Under the pieces are notes generated by a model, which ran no database searches, was not told the DNA's origin, and saw only the letters and a program-made list of their open reading frames with translations. Position numbers and translations under genes: made by a program. From contig OZ018416.1 of assembly GCA_963969595.1 (NCBI GenBank), positions 1,628,065 through 1,692,064 on the forward strand: a stretch of 64,000 bases of DNA. The letters run 5' to 3'. Below, piece after piece: positions 24,400-34,815 of the stretch. The stretch comes from Neckera pumila. Lineage: Eukaryota > Streptophyta > Bryopsida > Hypnales > Neckeraceae. Within the stretch, counting starts at the first letter, position 1, and each line of letters opens with the position of its first letter.

Positions 24400-25129
24400 C
24401 GAAGCCAGCGCTCGATTCGGACCTAGTAAGTAGGATGCCGGCCAGGATTTCCTACTGTCGGAATATTTTGTAGATTTGAACCATCTTCACACGCAACCCA
24501 TTTTGGTAGCGCTAGTGGAGATTGATTACGGAGTGTTGTTGATCGTAAGTTAATAGTGGGCGAGTTCATTTGCTCCAAGATTTTCCTGAGGAAAGCTTGG
24601 TTGGGTTTGAATTAGGGTTTGTGCTTGCACTGAGATTTACTGGGGAAACAAAAAAAAGGTTTGGATCAGCCAGGGTTTCTGGTTGCCCTGGGGTTTGGGC
24701 TCGAGAAGCTGGGGTTTGGCTCAGGGTTTCTGCTTGCCCTGAGAATTGCTCGAAAACGTTGAGATTGAAATTCAGGGTTTCTGGTTGCACCGAAGGCTTG
24801 ACCACACCTAACTCCACTGGCGTTCACAGGTGAGAGCTTGTAAGAAATAGTGACAACTTGGGCTTTGTTTCATTCAATCAATAGTTTGATATTTCCTACC
24901 GAACTGATATTTCCATTTCCCAGTGTGCAGCTTTGGTGCACTTTGAACTTGGTGTTTCCAAACAGAGTTAATCCCTTAACTCGTTATATGTCCCCATTGC
25001 ACAAAAACTCCCTTTCCTCTGTCTGCCAGTCCGTCTCACTTGCTTGTGTCGCCTTGGCCTGAGCCTAGCGATCCAAGAATGTAGGAGGTCCCCAAACCTG
25101 GAATTTGAATTAGGGTTTCTACATTTGCC
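24400..25129 (+). promoter_or_regulatory. Probable promoter-proximal region and 5' leader of the TVP15-like gene
   Basis: GC content rises sharply here compared with the flanking DNA. The stretch is rich in AGGGTTT (telo-box-like) words and holds several short upstream reading frames, including one from 24570 to 24833. A possible 5'-leader intron donor (CACAG followed by GTGAGAG) is at 24829-24836. Just upstream, 24110-24180 holds three ACGT cores in TGACGT or GACGTGG contexts, the kind bound by bZIP factors. The transcription start cannot be placed from sequence alone. Confidence 0.45.
24613..24792 (+). repeat. 51-bp-period tandem repeat in the 5' leader
   Basis: The 20-bp core CAGGGTTTCTGSTTGCCCTG starts at 24671 and 24722, and a variant at 24773, exactly 51 bp apart. 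A more diverged copy starts at 24613, with a run of A before the next unit explaining the extra 7 bp. The period is a multiple of three, and one plus-strand frame stays open through it, giving a 17-residue repeat that starts RVSGC or RVSAC. The minus strand is also open. No evidence shows that it is translated. Confidence 0.8.
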
Positions 25130-28100
25130 ATGGGCGAAGCCACCGACTTGTTCGAGGATTTGCGAGACCGGGGAAACGATAAAGTGGAGAAAGGTGACAT
25201 GAACTCAGAGGCGGAGCCCGTGGGGCCTGCCGAGCCCGCCGCTCCTTCCGCTCCCCCTGCAGACGACGATTTGGAAGCGCCGTTGTTGGGTAACCATGAT
25301 CCCGTCGACCCCTTGCCGCCGGTGCTGCTGGCCGCGCCTCCGGAGAATGACCCGTTGCTGTACGTGTGTCGAGTGCTCAGCATCGTCACGGCCGTGGGGG
25401 CTTTGCTTTGCCTGGTGGTGAACGCCATTTCGCTGCTGCGGTCGTATGATTACCGCGGGTACGATTATCGCGCCAGTGTAAGTTGCTCACGCTTCTTGCC
25501 TATGGTTTTGTGGATTCCTTAAGCTCTTTCGGGATAGGCTTACCATTGCAGGGGGTTTGAATCGATCTAGGGGTCTGTATGTTGAACAAAGATCAATGTG
25601 CTCAAACCAATCTAGAGTTCCGTATGTCGAAATGCGAACAAAGTATTCAAATCAATCTAGAGTTTCTTTGTGCCGGAAACAGAGCAAATGATCTACTGTT
25701 CCGTATGTCGAAAGTAGAGTAATGTTTTCACATTACTCTTGAGGTCTGTATGTCGAAAACAGAAAGATGTTTTTAAGTCTAGAGCTCCGTATGTCGATGA
25801 CAGAACAGTGTATGCGAGTCAATCTTAAGTTGTGTATGTCGACGTCATAATTTTTTATCTTGATTGCCTGTAAATTTTTTCTCCCGAAGTGTGTTGATTT
25901 CTAGAATTATACGCCGATTAAGCCGTAAGGTACCAAGAAGCCACATTTGGGTCTCATGGTTTTGTTTTAGCAATTTTGAACACGTCCAAAGCATACTTGA
26001 ACCAGTTGGAAAACCACCCTTTTAGAAGAAATAAATAAATCGTATGTAGGCTTATGTGGAGTTATGTGAATGATGTAGAGAAAAGGGAGAAGATGGTGGA
26101 AGGGTCACATAGTTAGGAGAGAATGGAGAATTTATAGGAGTCAAAGAGGTATCCTTGTGTGCAATAAAGATTCGTCTAGAGCATGAATAGTACCCTGCTC
26201 AAGGATGTTATGTTATAGAGGGACTATTATTTGTTCAATATTATTTAATTTTGAGGAACACATGCAATGTTCATAACTGATTCTGGTCAAATAAAATTTG
26301 GACCCATCTGAGTCATATATTTCACAATTTAATCAATCAGATTGGTCATTTGTAAACGTTGAATATCTGGTCCTGCTGAGATTTAAAGCTGCTTCGAATC
26401 TTTCCTCTGTCTCTGTTATTTGTTGAGGTTTGCAACAACTAAATGGGAACTTTATGTCATTTGTCAGGTTTTCGTGGGCATCTTACGCTGTTACACAATA
26501 GCCATTGCAGTTCTAGTTATTTTGGCAGAGACAGAGTGGCACATTCTCTTCAGGTTCTGGAGGGTGAATCTCTTGCCTCCACTCAAAGGAAATCTTGCTT
26601 GTTTTGTATTTTGATGCTTGATTATATTTTTATTTATTGGGAGTAATTTACCAAAAAAATAGATTATCACATTTTCAAGTGCCTCCTCAAAATATGGTAA
26701 CCACAATCAAATTGAAATTCTCATTCTTAGAACTTGTTTATTTGTTTATTGCCAGATACTGGAGTTTTGGGTTTGTCGCGGTCTTTTCCAGATTCTGTGA
26801 GTGCTACCGTCACACCTTTTCCACAGTATGTTGATGTGGTATTTCTTTGTCACTGTTCGTTTTGTGCGGCATATCACTCTTTCGGGTGGCTTTGTGACAC
26901 ATTGGACTTGGGCATGATGCCCATTCTTCTTTCTTTCTTTAAAGATACAACAAGAGGAGGGTCGAGGGGTGCAAAAGTTTAATATGATGTGGCATAGAGG
27001 CACATGGTTGCACATGAGTGGTTGTAGAACTCAGCAAGGACAGTGTTTTGTCAATGAGAATATCTCAGCATTTGTGCATAGAAGAGGTAGAGTGCTTCAA
27101 TGGCTAAGGAATGGTATATGTATTTCTATGTTGACGTTGTTGATGACTATGATGCGCTATGGTCCATCTTGTCACTGAGCCATGATTTAACCAGATTTTC
27201 TCACTCTGTATGATACTTGATGTCTGGGTTTCAGTGTTGCCGTCCAAACGAGGGTTATGAGAAGAGCCAGTGGAGAGACAGCAGCTGAGAGCTTGCTTCA
27301 CGAAACAGCCAGTTGGTGGCTTTTTGGCTGTGGGATTCTGTATACTGTAGCTGTAAGTGACTTTGCATTTACATTGTTTGTGTTCATGCTCCCATTTGAA
27401 GTTTGCTTGACGGCTTTGGTTACCCGTTGAGTATAAATAAGATTTCTTTGATTTCTTTCCTTTCTTTGGATTGTGCTTCATTCTTGTCAGCTGTGAAAGT
27501 TGTGATCAACAAACACATCTGGAAAGTGTAGAGTGCTCAAGGCCATTCCATGTTGTATTACGAGAACATGAACATGACATGGACTTACTGAACTGGAGAG
27601 CTGAACTTACTAATAGAAGTTATCTATTGTGCAGGGTGTGATGTGTTTAGGTCGCATAAAACGTACGCATTTGAGGAAGCTGGGCTGGCGTCTCCAAGCC
27701 CAAAGAGACCTTGAGGTAAGGCCAGTCCTCTATCCTGGTGTTAGTTTGGTAAAGAATGATAAGGTACTATTTGCGTCACATGAAGCATTCAACAATATCT
27801 AGGAGAGATTTATAGAGCTGCCGAGAGACCTTTTGAGTTCATGAGATTAAATTTTTTTCACTATGTATGAATTTGTTATGCTATTTCAAAGTAGGAGGTT
27901 GGAAGCCACTACACATGACAGTAGAAATCCCTGTTTCCATTCAGCAATTTGTGGCTGAAGACATTTAGCCAACTTATAGTACTTGCTAATAAGTCCAATG
28001 TAGATCCAAAGGATGACTGAACATTTTTAGTATTCTCTCCCTTGTATGCTATTTCTATGCTTCAGGGTGAGCCATTTGCAGTATTTTAGCTGTCAACTGC

Positions 28101-28424
28101 ACTGATATCTCTAACTAGTCAGTGAGGGAAATCGGTGTCATCTACAAACTTAGTATCACTACATTTTTTCTTTCTTGGTGGAAATTCTCACAATACAACA
28201 GTATTTCAGCCTTCACTAATTTAATATTTACAAATTGTGTGACTTTGATAAATTAGTATCACACGCACTAGGAGGAAAGATATCAGTGTATTCGAGTTTT
28301 CAATTGTTTTCAACTCGAAAACATGTAGGCCCTTTATCAACGTCCTTATATTTTACTATTGGCAATTTCTCAGGAGCTGCACAGACGAAGGGCAGACCTG
28401 GAGGGCCAGCTTTCAAGCAATTGA
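25130..28424 (+). CDS. COPI-associated / TVP15-like Golgi membrane protein, six exons, 244 aa
   Basis: Exons, by GT-AG sites and reading phase: 25130-25477, 26468-26563, 26756-26796, 27235-27352, 27635-27715, 28374-28424 (stop TGA). The phases join exactly. The start is the ATG in a good context (tttgccATGGgc); an in-frame TGA lies just upstream. The protein has an acidic, proline/alanine-rich N-terminal tail (about residues 1-75) and four hydrophobic segments near residues 78-102, 117-137, 149-168 and 187-208. It ends in a short charged helix with heptad-like leucines. The motif AETEW followed by FRFWRILEFWVCRG is typical of the plant members of the COPI-associated family. Yeast Tvp15 of this family sits in late-Golgi membranes and is linked to vesicle traffic; a role in Golgi trafficking here is inferred. 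The family call rests on motif recall, not on a search. The exon structure is well supported. Confidence 0.82.
25573..25845 (+). repeat. Degenerate ~44-bp minisatellite in intron 1
   Basis: The core GTTCCGTATGTCGAA recurs, with variation, starting near 25573, 25617, 25662, 25698, 25744, 25784 and 25829. Spacing is 36-46 bp. The array lies about 100 bp inside the first intron of the TVP15-like gene. Its position, just after a promoter, is where intron-mediated enhancement elements act in plants, but function here is speculation. Confidence 0.75.
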
Positions 28425-31109
28425 TTTTTCGTTTTTTCCTTTCTTTTCACAGCTTGTTTTGTTAGAACCTAATTGGGTGATCACATAGTTCTCCAGTCGC
28501 TGAAAGACTTTGATGTAGATAAATGTTTGAGATTGTGTACGACATGCTCTTGAGAGATTTAATTTGAGAAGCTTTTTCAATATGGAAACTGTTGTTGTTG
28601 AACATTTCGGAGGAGCTGCCTCATATCCCTTGGGCGAGGATGCCAGATTCTATGTGTGCACAATCTTCTCATGGCAAGTGAGAGGAACTTAAAGCTGCAT
28701 GAAAATGGGTGCGTTCCACTTACTGAGTGCCATGCAGACTTCGGAGTTTGTTCTTTCAATTATTTATTTGCACTTAGAAAGAATAACCCTGGTCACTGTG
28801 GAAATCATTCTTTTTGGTATTGTGTGAATCATGTGCTTAACTCTGAAAGTATGGACTGGTAATTGTGGAAATCATCCCTGTGGATATTGTGGGAATCATT
28901 GGCTTAAAAAAAATGCAAAAGCGTTCATTGAAAGTCAAACTTCTTTAGAAGCCCTTCCATTTTCACAACATGATATAGAGGATGAATAGCTGTGCTTGTC
29001 TTACATAGTAGGATTCTCTAAAATTGGATAGTTTTTGGCTGTTGCATTGTTACAGGGTAAAAGGTAAGTGGTTCACAAATTGTCCTTTTAAGCTTACCTA
29101 CCTATTACAATGATTGTAATAGATCTTTCAAGAAACTACATGTCATTCATTTTTAACCTTATAACATTGCCACGGATACGACAAAGAATCTTTGTATGTA
29201 GGATAGAATTGCAATTGTTCATCCTTGGAATTTTGTGCAATAAGGGGAGACCTTCTACAATAGCTTAACTTCTAATGAATGCTTTTGATTTTCTTAAAGT
29301 AGATGATGCACACTCCATCAAAAAAGATTATTTCCACGGAGACGAGCCCGTCCTTACAAGGTTAGATAGAAGATACATTTAGAACCCAATCATTTTAAGA
29401 ACTTCCTACTTTAGTTTTCACGAGTAATCCCATTTTGTCGCTTCATTGCTACATGGCGTAGGGCGATTAAAAAGAGTGAGAGTACGTGGTTTCTACTCAT
29501 AATGCTATCTTCCATTCACTTTTTGATCTCTAAGATTCAATAATTTTTATTAAGCTTGGAAGAGAGCTTTAGCGGCTCAACTAATTATCCAGTACATAAT
29601 TATTAAAGATGGTTTGGATTTTGGTTTAGGGTTTAGGGTAAATTTGATTTTGATTAGTGACCAGGATTAGTGACCAAGATTAGTGACCAAAAAACCTCTT
29701 CAATGTTTAAAAGAAAATAGAATTGAAAGTTCTATTTGGAAGCTTATAACCATTCATAATAACTAGTAGTTGTTTTTTTCATTTTTTATGAAGTGCTTAA
29801 ATAGTAGTGTAAAACGTTATAGTGGTGCTCCAAATTTCAGAATTCATATACATATTGGATAGAAAATATCACATTAGTGTATATCACATGTCTATAATTC
29901 TATTTTCATCCACAATCTGGTTACTTTATCTAAGATTTTTTTGAAATTTGAAGTTCTTAGGCAAAAAAATTTCATGTTTTTTTGCATTTTTTAGCCAAAT
30001 TGATTTTTTTGCTGCAGTCTAGCACAAGAAACCTAAAAAGCCCTAATGATGACTTTCAAATCAAATTCTTGCTTGTCATAAACGTAGGACATGGATCCGA
30101 CTTTCTATTTTTCCTATTTGTAACAAATGATTTATGTCAATTCTTCTTGATATATTAGTTGAAATAATGTCAATGAGATATATCTTTGATGACAAAATTC
30201 CATTGTAACATGTCTTTTGTAACTCAAAATCAAATTTCGAGTGAAAAAAGACTTGTTTTAGTCATTAAAGACATATTCTGTTGGACAATATTTCTACTGG
30301 ATATGTGATAATAATAATAATATTAGATATGGGATCGTCTGTCACTTTTGGCTATTTAACCTTAGAGGGATGCAACCAAACCCATAACCAAGGTACATTT
30401 TGATTCTATTTAGTATGGTCTACACAAAATAGATACCATTATAGTATTTGAGATAATTTCATTTAGTATTACTTGAATGATTGAGGATTCCATGCTATAT
30501 AACTATCAAATTTTTCTTTTTATTTCAAAGTCTTATAATTATTAGTGTAGTGGTACAGTCTACAATAATTGATGATAAAAGTTGGGGTGAAAATAAAATC
30601 TATAGTAATTGATGATGATGCCTCTATTTAATGTGGCCTCATGTTTGTAGGCATAAAAGCATGTCTATAGGAGATTCCAAAATTGGCCCAGTCTAGAGCA
30701 CTTGGCATGCCCTTGCGAGATTAAAGCTGCGCCCCTTAAATGGGCCCCTACTAACAGCTATATAATCCTAAGTTCTAAGATGGGAAGTAGAAGACAAAGT
30801 GACATTTACATCCCAACTTTTCTTTGCTTGTACTCCTAAATCAAAATTGGGAGCTCTTTTCCTAGTCTTTAGTGAACTTTGCCATCGGAAATAGTGTTCC
30901 TCCTTGTATACAATGTCAAATGCAGCCTAGATCAAACATATAGGTTCATGCAGCTTGAAGTGTGGGGACAAAATTTTGTTCTGTACTGCGTTGAGAATCG
31001 CCCACGTCTCCAACTGGTGGGATAGAAGAACTCACTTGGACGCGGCAAATCTCTTGTCATAGCAATTTTTAGAGCCTCGGCGGAGATGCTCTAACACTCC
31101 TTGAAAAGG
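28425..31109. other. 3' flank of the TVP15-like gene and intergenic DNA
   Basis: The first few hundred bases are probably 3' untranslated sequence. Two local duplications are seen: GTGGAAATCATYC units at about 28798 and 28865, and three tandem GATTAGTGACCA units at 29654-29692. No gene is supported to 31109. Confidence 0.5.
29654..29692 (+). repeat. Three tandem copies of a 13-14 bp unit
   Basis: GATTAGTGACCA repeated three times with single-base linkers. Confidence 0.8.
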
Positions 31110-31729
31110 GCGATGATCGGCTTGGGATACCCCAAAACGCTGTCTGAAATATAATGTCAGTCACTGCGCTATGTCAAACAACTTCATCTCTTAAATATAA
31201 TAAAGTGTGATTTCACAAAATGTGGTTTTAGCTACGTACACTTGTAATGTACCAAAAAAAAAATATTCATCACAATCAAAGAATTTTAAGAAATTTTTAA
31301 TGTACTTTTAGTTGAAAAAGTAAGTTTTGTCCTATGCACCTAGAATCCTCAAAAACAAGCATTTGGAATATCAAATAATTTTATTTTAATATCATTTTTG
31401 GATGTGGCTTACATTAAGTGGTAAAATGTATAAAATAATTAATTTTATTAATAAAAAACTTAATAACTTGTGCACTATGATGCCTGCAAATCCCAAAATT
31501 CACCATTTTTTCTCACATCTATGAAAAGATCCAAAAATTTAGAAAATTTTCCAAAGGAACTCATTAGGAATGTACATCTTGATCTCCTTGAGGCGCATGG
31601 ATTTTTTATTTAAATTTTAGGGTCTTTTTACTTGATAAAAATGACCAAATTAGACAAACTTTGGAGGCCTTAAACGAAAATAAGATAATTAGTATGTCCA
31701 AAAAGTGATACCCCAAGCCGATCATTGGC
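31110..31729 (+). mobile_element. Inverted-repeat element family E, copy 1 (620 bp)
   Basis: Ends are GCGATGATCGGCTTGGGATA and its near complement, GATACCCCAAGCCGATCATT followed by GGC. The interior is the reverse complement of 55646-56263 throughout, for example TTTCACAAAATGTGGTTTTA. No coding capacity is seen. The target duplication could not be established, so the superfamily is open. Confidence 0.72.
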
Positions 31730-32214
31730 CAGAAGCAACACCAAAGAGACTAAAAATATTTCAATTATTAGACAATTAGATACATACTTTGTTTCTACTT
31801 TTAACAGTAAAAGGCATTCATAAAATCTTTTAGGTCTACAATGTCCTTATAGGGTTAAGCACCGGGGTCAAATTTTTTGGAGTCATTTTGTATAATGCCC
31901 ACTATTTATTTATTTTGTTGAATTTACTTTCAAAATCAAATCCATCGGCTACCAAGGAGCAAGAATAGAAGAATCATTAAGATAACTACACCTAATTTCA
32001 ACTGCTTTCTAAAGTTGCTTAGTCTAAATTCTTGCCTAAAATGTACTTCCACTATTCATGAGAGTTTGTAGTTCGTTATACTAAACTCTATTTTGAGCAC
32101 TTTGAAAATTTGTAGTTTATTCATAGGGTGTCCAAAAATGGGAACCATGCTGAATTGCTTATTTGTGCGAATTTTAGGTTTTGCATTATTCAAAGTAAAA
32201 ACTGAGTAGCAGGA

Positions 32215-32550
32215 CAGTTTGAACTACACCGCCGCGGTTTCTGATGACCGTGGTTTCCCTCCTCTTCGAGAGAAGGCCGGGGACCGTTCTCCGCGTGTAG
32301 CAAGCCAAACTGAAGAAGTCGATGTACTTCTCATGAGACCATGGCGTCTGAAGCCAAAGAAAGAACTATTGGAAACCGCATTTCGGGAGTACAGATCAGA
32401 CCAACGCCATCGCTGATGCCAACAAAGATTGCACCGACGCAAGCGCACTTTCTAGAGCTTTCGAACGGTATGCAGATTGAGATGTTTCTTGGGGAGAACG
32501 AACGACATGGGAAGCAACTTACTGATGAGTTGCAAATTTGTCGAAATTGA
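32215..32550 (+). other. GC-richer block with two overlapping open frames
   Basis: Compositionally distinct from the AT-rich surroundings. One frame runs 32219-32416. A second starts at an ATG in a good context (accATGGcg) at 32341 and runs to 32550 (69 codons, MASEAKERTIGNRISG). Neither is recognised. No clear exon partner was found downstream, so this could be a short gene, a first exon, or a relic promoter and leader. Confidence 0.3.
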
Positions 32551-32774
32551 ATGGCGGTTTGTTCGGAGGCTGGAAGGGAACTGAATTGTTCGTGGAATCA
32601 GAGTCATTGCGCGTTTTTTTTTTTAATATGAAGTGGTGAACTGACTGCAGATAGACATTTGTCCCGATTCTGGACATGAGAATTCCGGAGATACGTTCGT
32701 AATTTCTGACCTCTAAAACTTCGTCGTCTGAGCCTGCTATGAAAACTTGAAGCAAATGATAGATTTAATGGAGT

Positions 32775-33300
32775 AATGCCTGAAATTATTGTGCCTTGAG
32801 AATTTTGTAGCTTAAGGAAGTGCAAAAGTTTCAGGACAGTGGATATCGATTTCTCATTCGCAATTTGAAATACAATAAGTTAAAGGCAATTCAATTCCGG
32901 CTGTGTGCTTTCTGCTATTCATTTTGGAAAGTCACACATCAAAAGATTATCCAAATTGGTTGAGATTGTTTGTCTTTAATCAACTCAGCGGGTTTTATTT
33001 TTATGTGGGGACAGGATTCATACTACGTCACCTTTTGCGTTAATGGTGTATTTGCCTGAAATTTTTTCACCTTGAGGATGTTGTCCAATTTCCAGGACCT
33101 TCAGGAAGTGCACAAGTTTCAGGATACTGTAGTACATTCGATGCCATTAGCAAGTCTATTAGCAAATTAATTTGCAAACTAATCCCAAAGTAATTCTGGT
33201 TGTCCCCTTTGTGCCCTATTTGTTTTGCACCGAAACACATAAAATGACTGTCCAAACTGGTTGAGATTGTTTCTACGCAGTCGTCTCTGTGAGGGGAGTT
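32775..33300 (+). repeat. Tandem duplication, about 280-bp units
   Basis: Units at about 32775-33050 and 33053-33300 share GCCTGAAATT, CAGGAAGTGCACAAGTTTCA (with differences) and GGTTGAGATTGTTT in the same order. The duplicated stretch follows the GC-richer block and may be duplicated untranslated or exon-like sequence. Confidence 0.65.
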
Positions 33301-33519
33301 TTAATGTCCGCAGTGGAATTCTTCTCGGTGACAGTTTGGTTAACTGAGTCTGAGTTGTGTACTAGTAAGTGACAATACGATATTGTGATGAATGGTGTCG
33401 GAACTTGCTGTGGTCTCCTGCGACCCCATCTTTCATGATGTTCAATTCAGACTGGATTTCAACATTTCTTAGTGCTGTTTAGGACCACAATAATGATGCA
33501 CGATGCCCATTAGTATTTA

Positions 33520-34812
33520 GGGTCGCTTTAGACTACAGTGGAGAAGTGCACCGGTCAAGAATTGTAGGGAAATGGAGCAATATGATTGAAGCAAATTTTG
33601 TTCTTCACCGGATTGGGTTTAGACTACGGCCAAGACTTGTCCGGTGAAGAACTTCAAGCATGGATGAAAAAATGACATGGCCGCCTATGTGGCAACACTT
33701 TTGTAAGAAGAGTTGTCCGGAGGCCAAGTTTCTTGTCCGGACTTAACCCCCCGAACAAGAAATTTGGCCTCCAGAGAACTCCGATTTCATTAAAATATTT
33801 TTAATTTATGACAAGTTTGGTAGTACAGTGTAAGCACTTGTCATTGTTCAGCAGTTCTTTTAAAGACTGTCAGTGAAGCACAACTACTGAAATTTAAATT
33901 AAAAATTTAAATTCTCGACAATTTGATCTGGTTGGGGATGGTTTGATCTGGGCAGGGATGGTATGATTGATTTTGGGATGGTTTGATTGATTTGGGGTTG
34001 GATTCATATGGGGATGTTCAACATGCAGATTTTTTTTTAAGACAAATTCATGTTGAAGTCTAGTTCAAGCATCAATAATCTGATTTTGAAAATGAGTGTT
34101 TATGACTTTTTTATTCAAGATTTTGTGCAAGGGTGTCCATTGAAAACCTTAATTTTCTATGTATTGACGGCTCTTGCAAATGAGTTCAAATACTTAAATT
34201 TTGGAGAAAAAATTATATTAAAAATTCATTTTAAATAGTTGTAGAGTAGTTTTGGGAAGCTATAAATTGATTGTGCTTTTACTTGCTATTGTTTGAACCT
34301 CATATGATCTAAAGTTGTAGCCATCAAAATGCACTTTGGTGAACTAAATTGAACCATGTGTACTTAAATGATTACCAAAAATTCAGTATATACTAAATTA
34401 ATCTGAAAATTTCACCACACAAACTAGACAAGTAGATGCATTTTTTCCAACAGTTTTTATTCAACTCAAGCACCGGATGCAAAAATTATAACTTTTCAAA
34501 GTTTGCTATAGCCCCAAAACATACAAAATATGTCCAAGGGCCATGGGGACCATTAGGGCAAGGTATAGTTCCTATTGTGGCCGGCCCAAACTCTCTTGTT
34601 AGTGAAGTTCACTGGTGGATTTCAATTTGTGAAGTTGTCCGGAAGACTTCTTTGGTGGGTGTTTACACTACAATTGGTCAAGATTTCTTGAGGCATTACT
34701 TTATTGTCTTTCCATCTTGTCCAGCATCCCACTAGTTGCCTCAAATAACCAAGTCTTGGCCAAAACTTCTTGATCGACCAGTGCACTTCTCCACCGTAGT
34801 CTAAAGTGGCCC
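33520..34812. mobile_element. PIF/Harbinger-like element (1293 bp)
   Basis: Ends GGGTCGCTTTAGACTACAGT and the inverse of GGGCCACTTTAGACTACGGT, with inverted similarity over about 40 bp. TTA flanks both sides (33517-33519 and 34813-34815), the target duplication typical of PIF/Harbinger. Internal hairpins lie at 33600-33650 (TTCTTCACCGG and complement) and 33713-33775. No transposase frame is present. Confidence 0.72.
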
Positions 34813-34815
34813 TTA

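Noticed and set aside
24566..24817. Minus-strand frame with repeated PETL motifs as a protein gene
   Set aside because: It is the shadow of the 51-bp-period repeat in the leader; no splice or family support.
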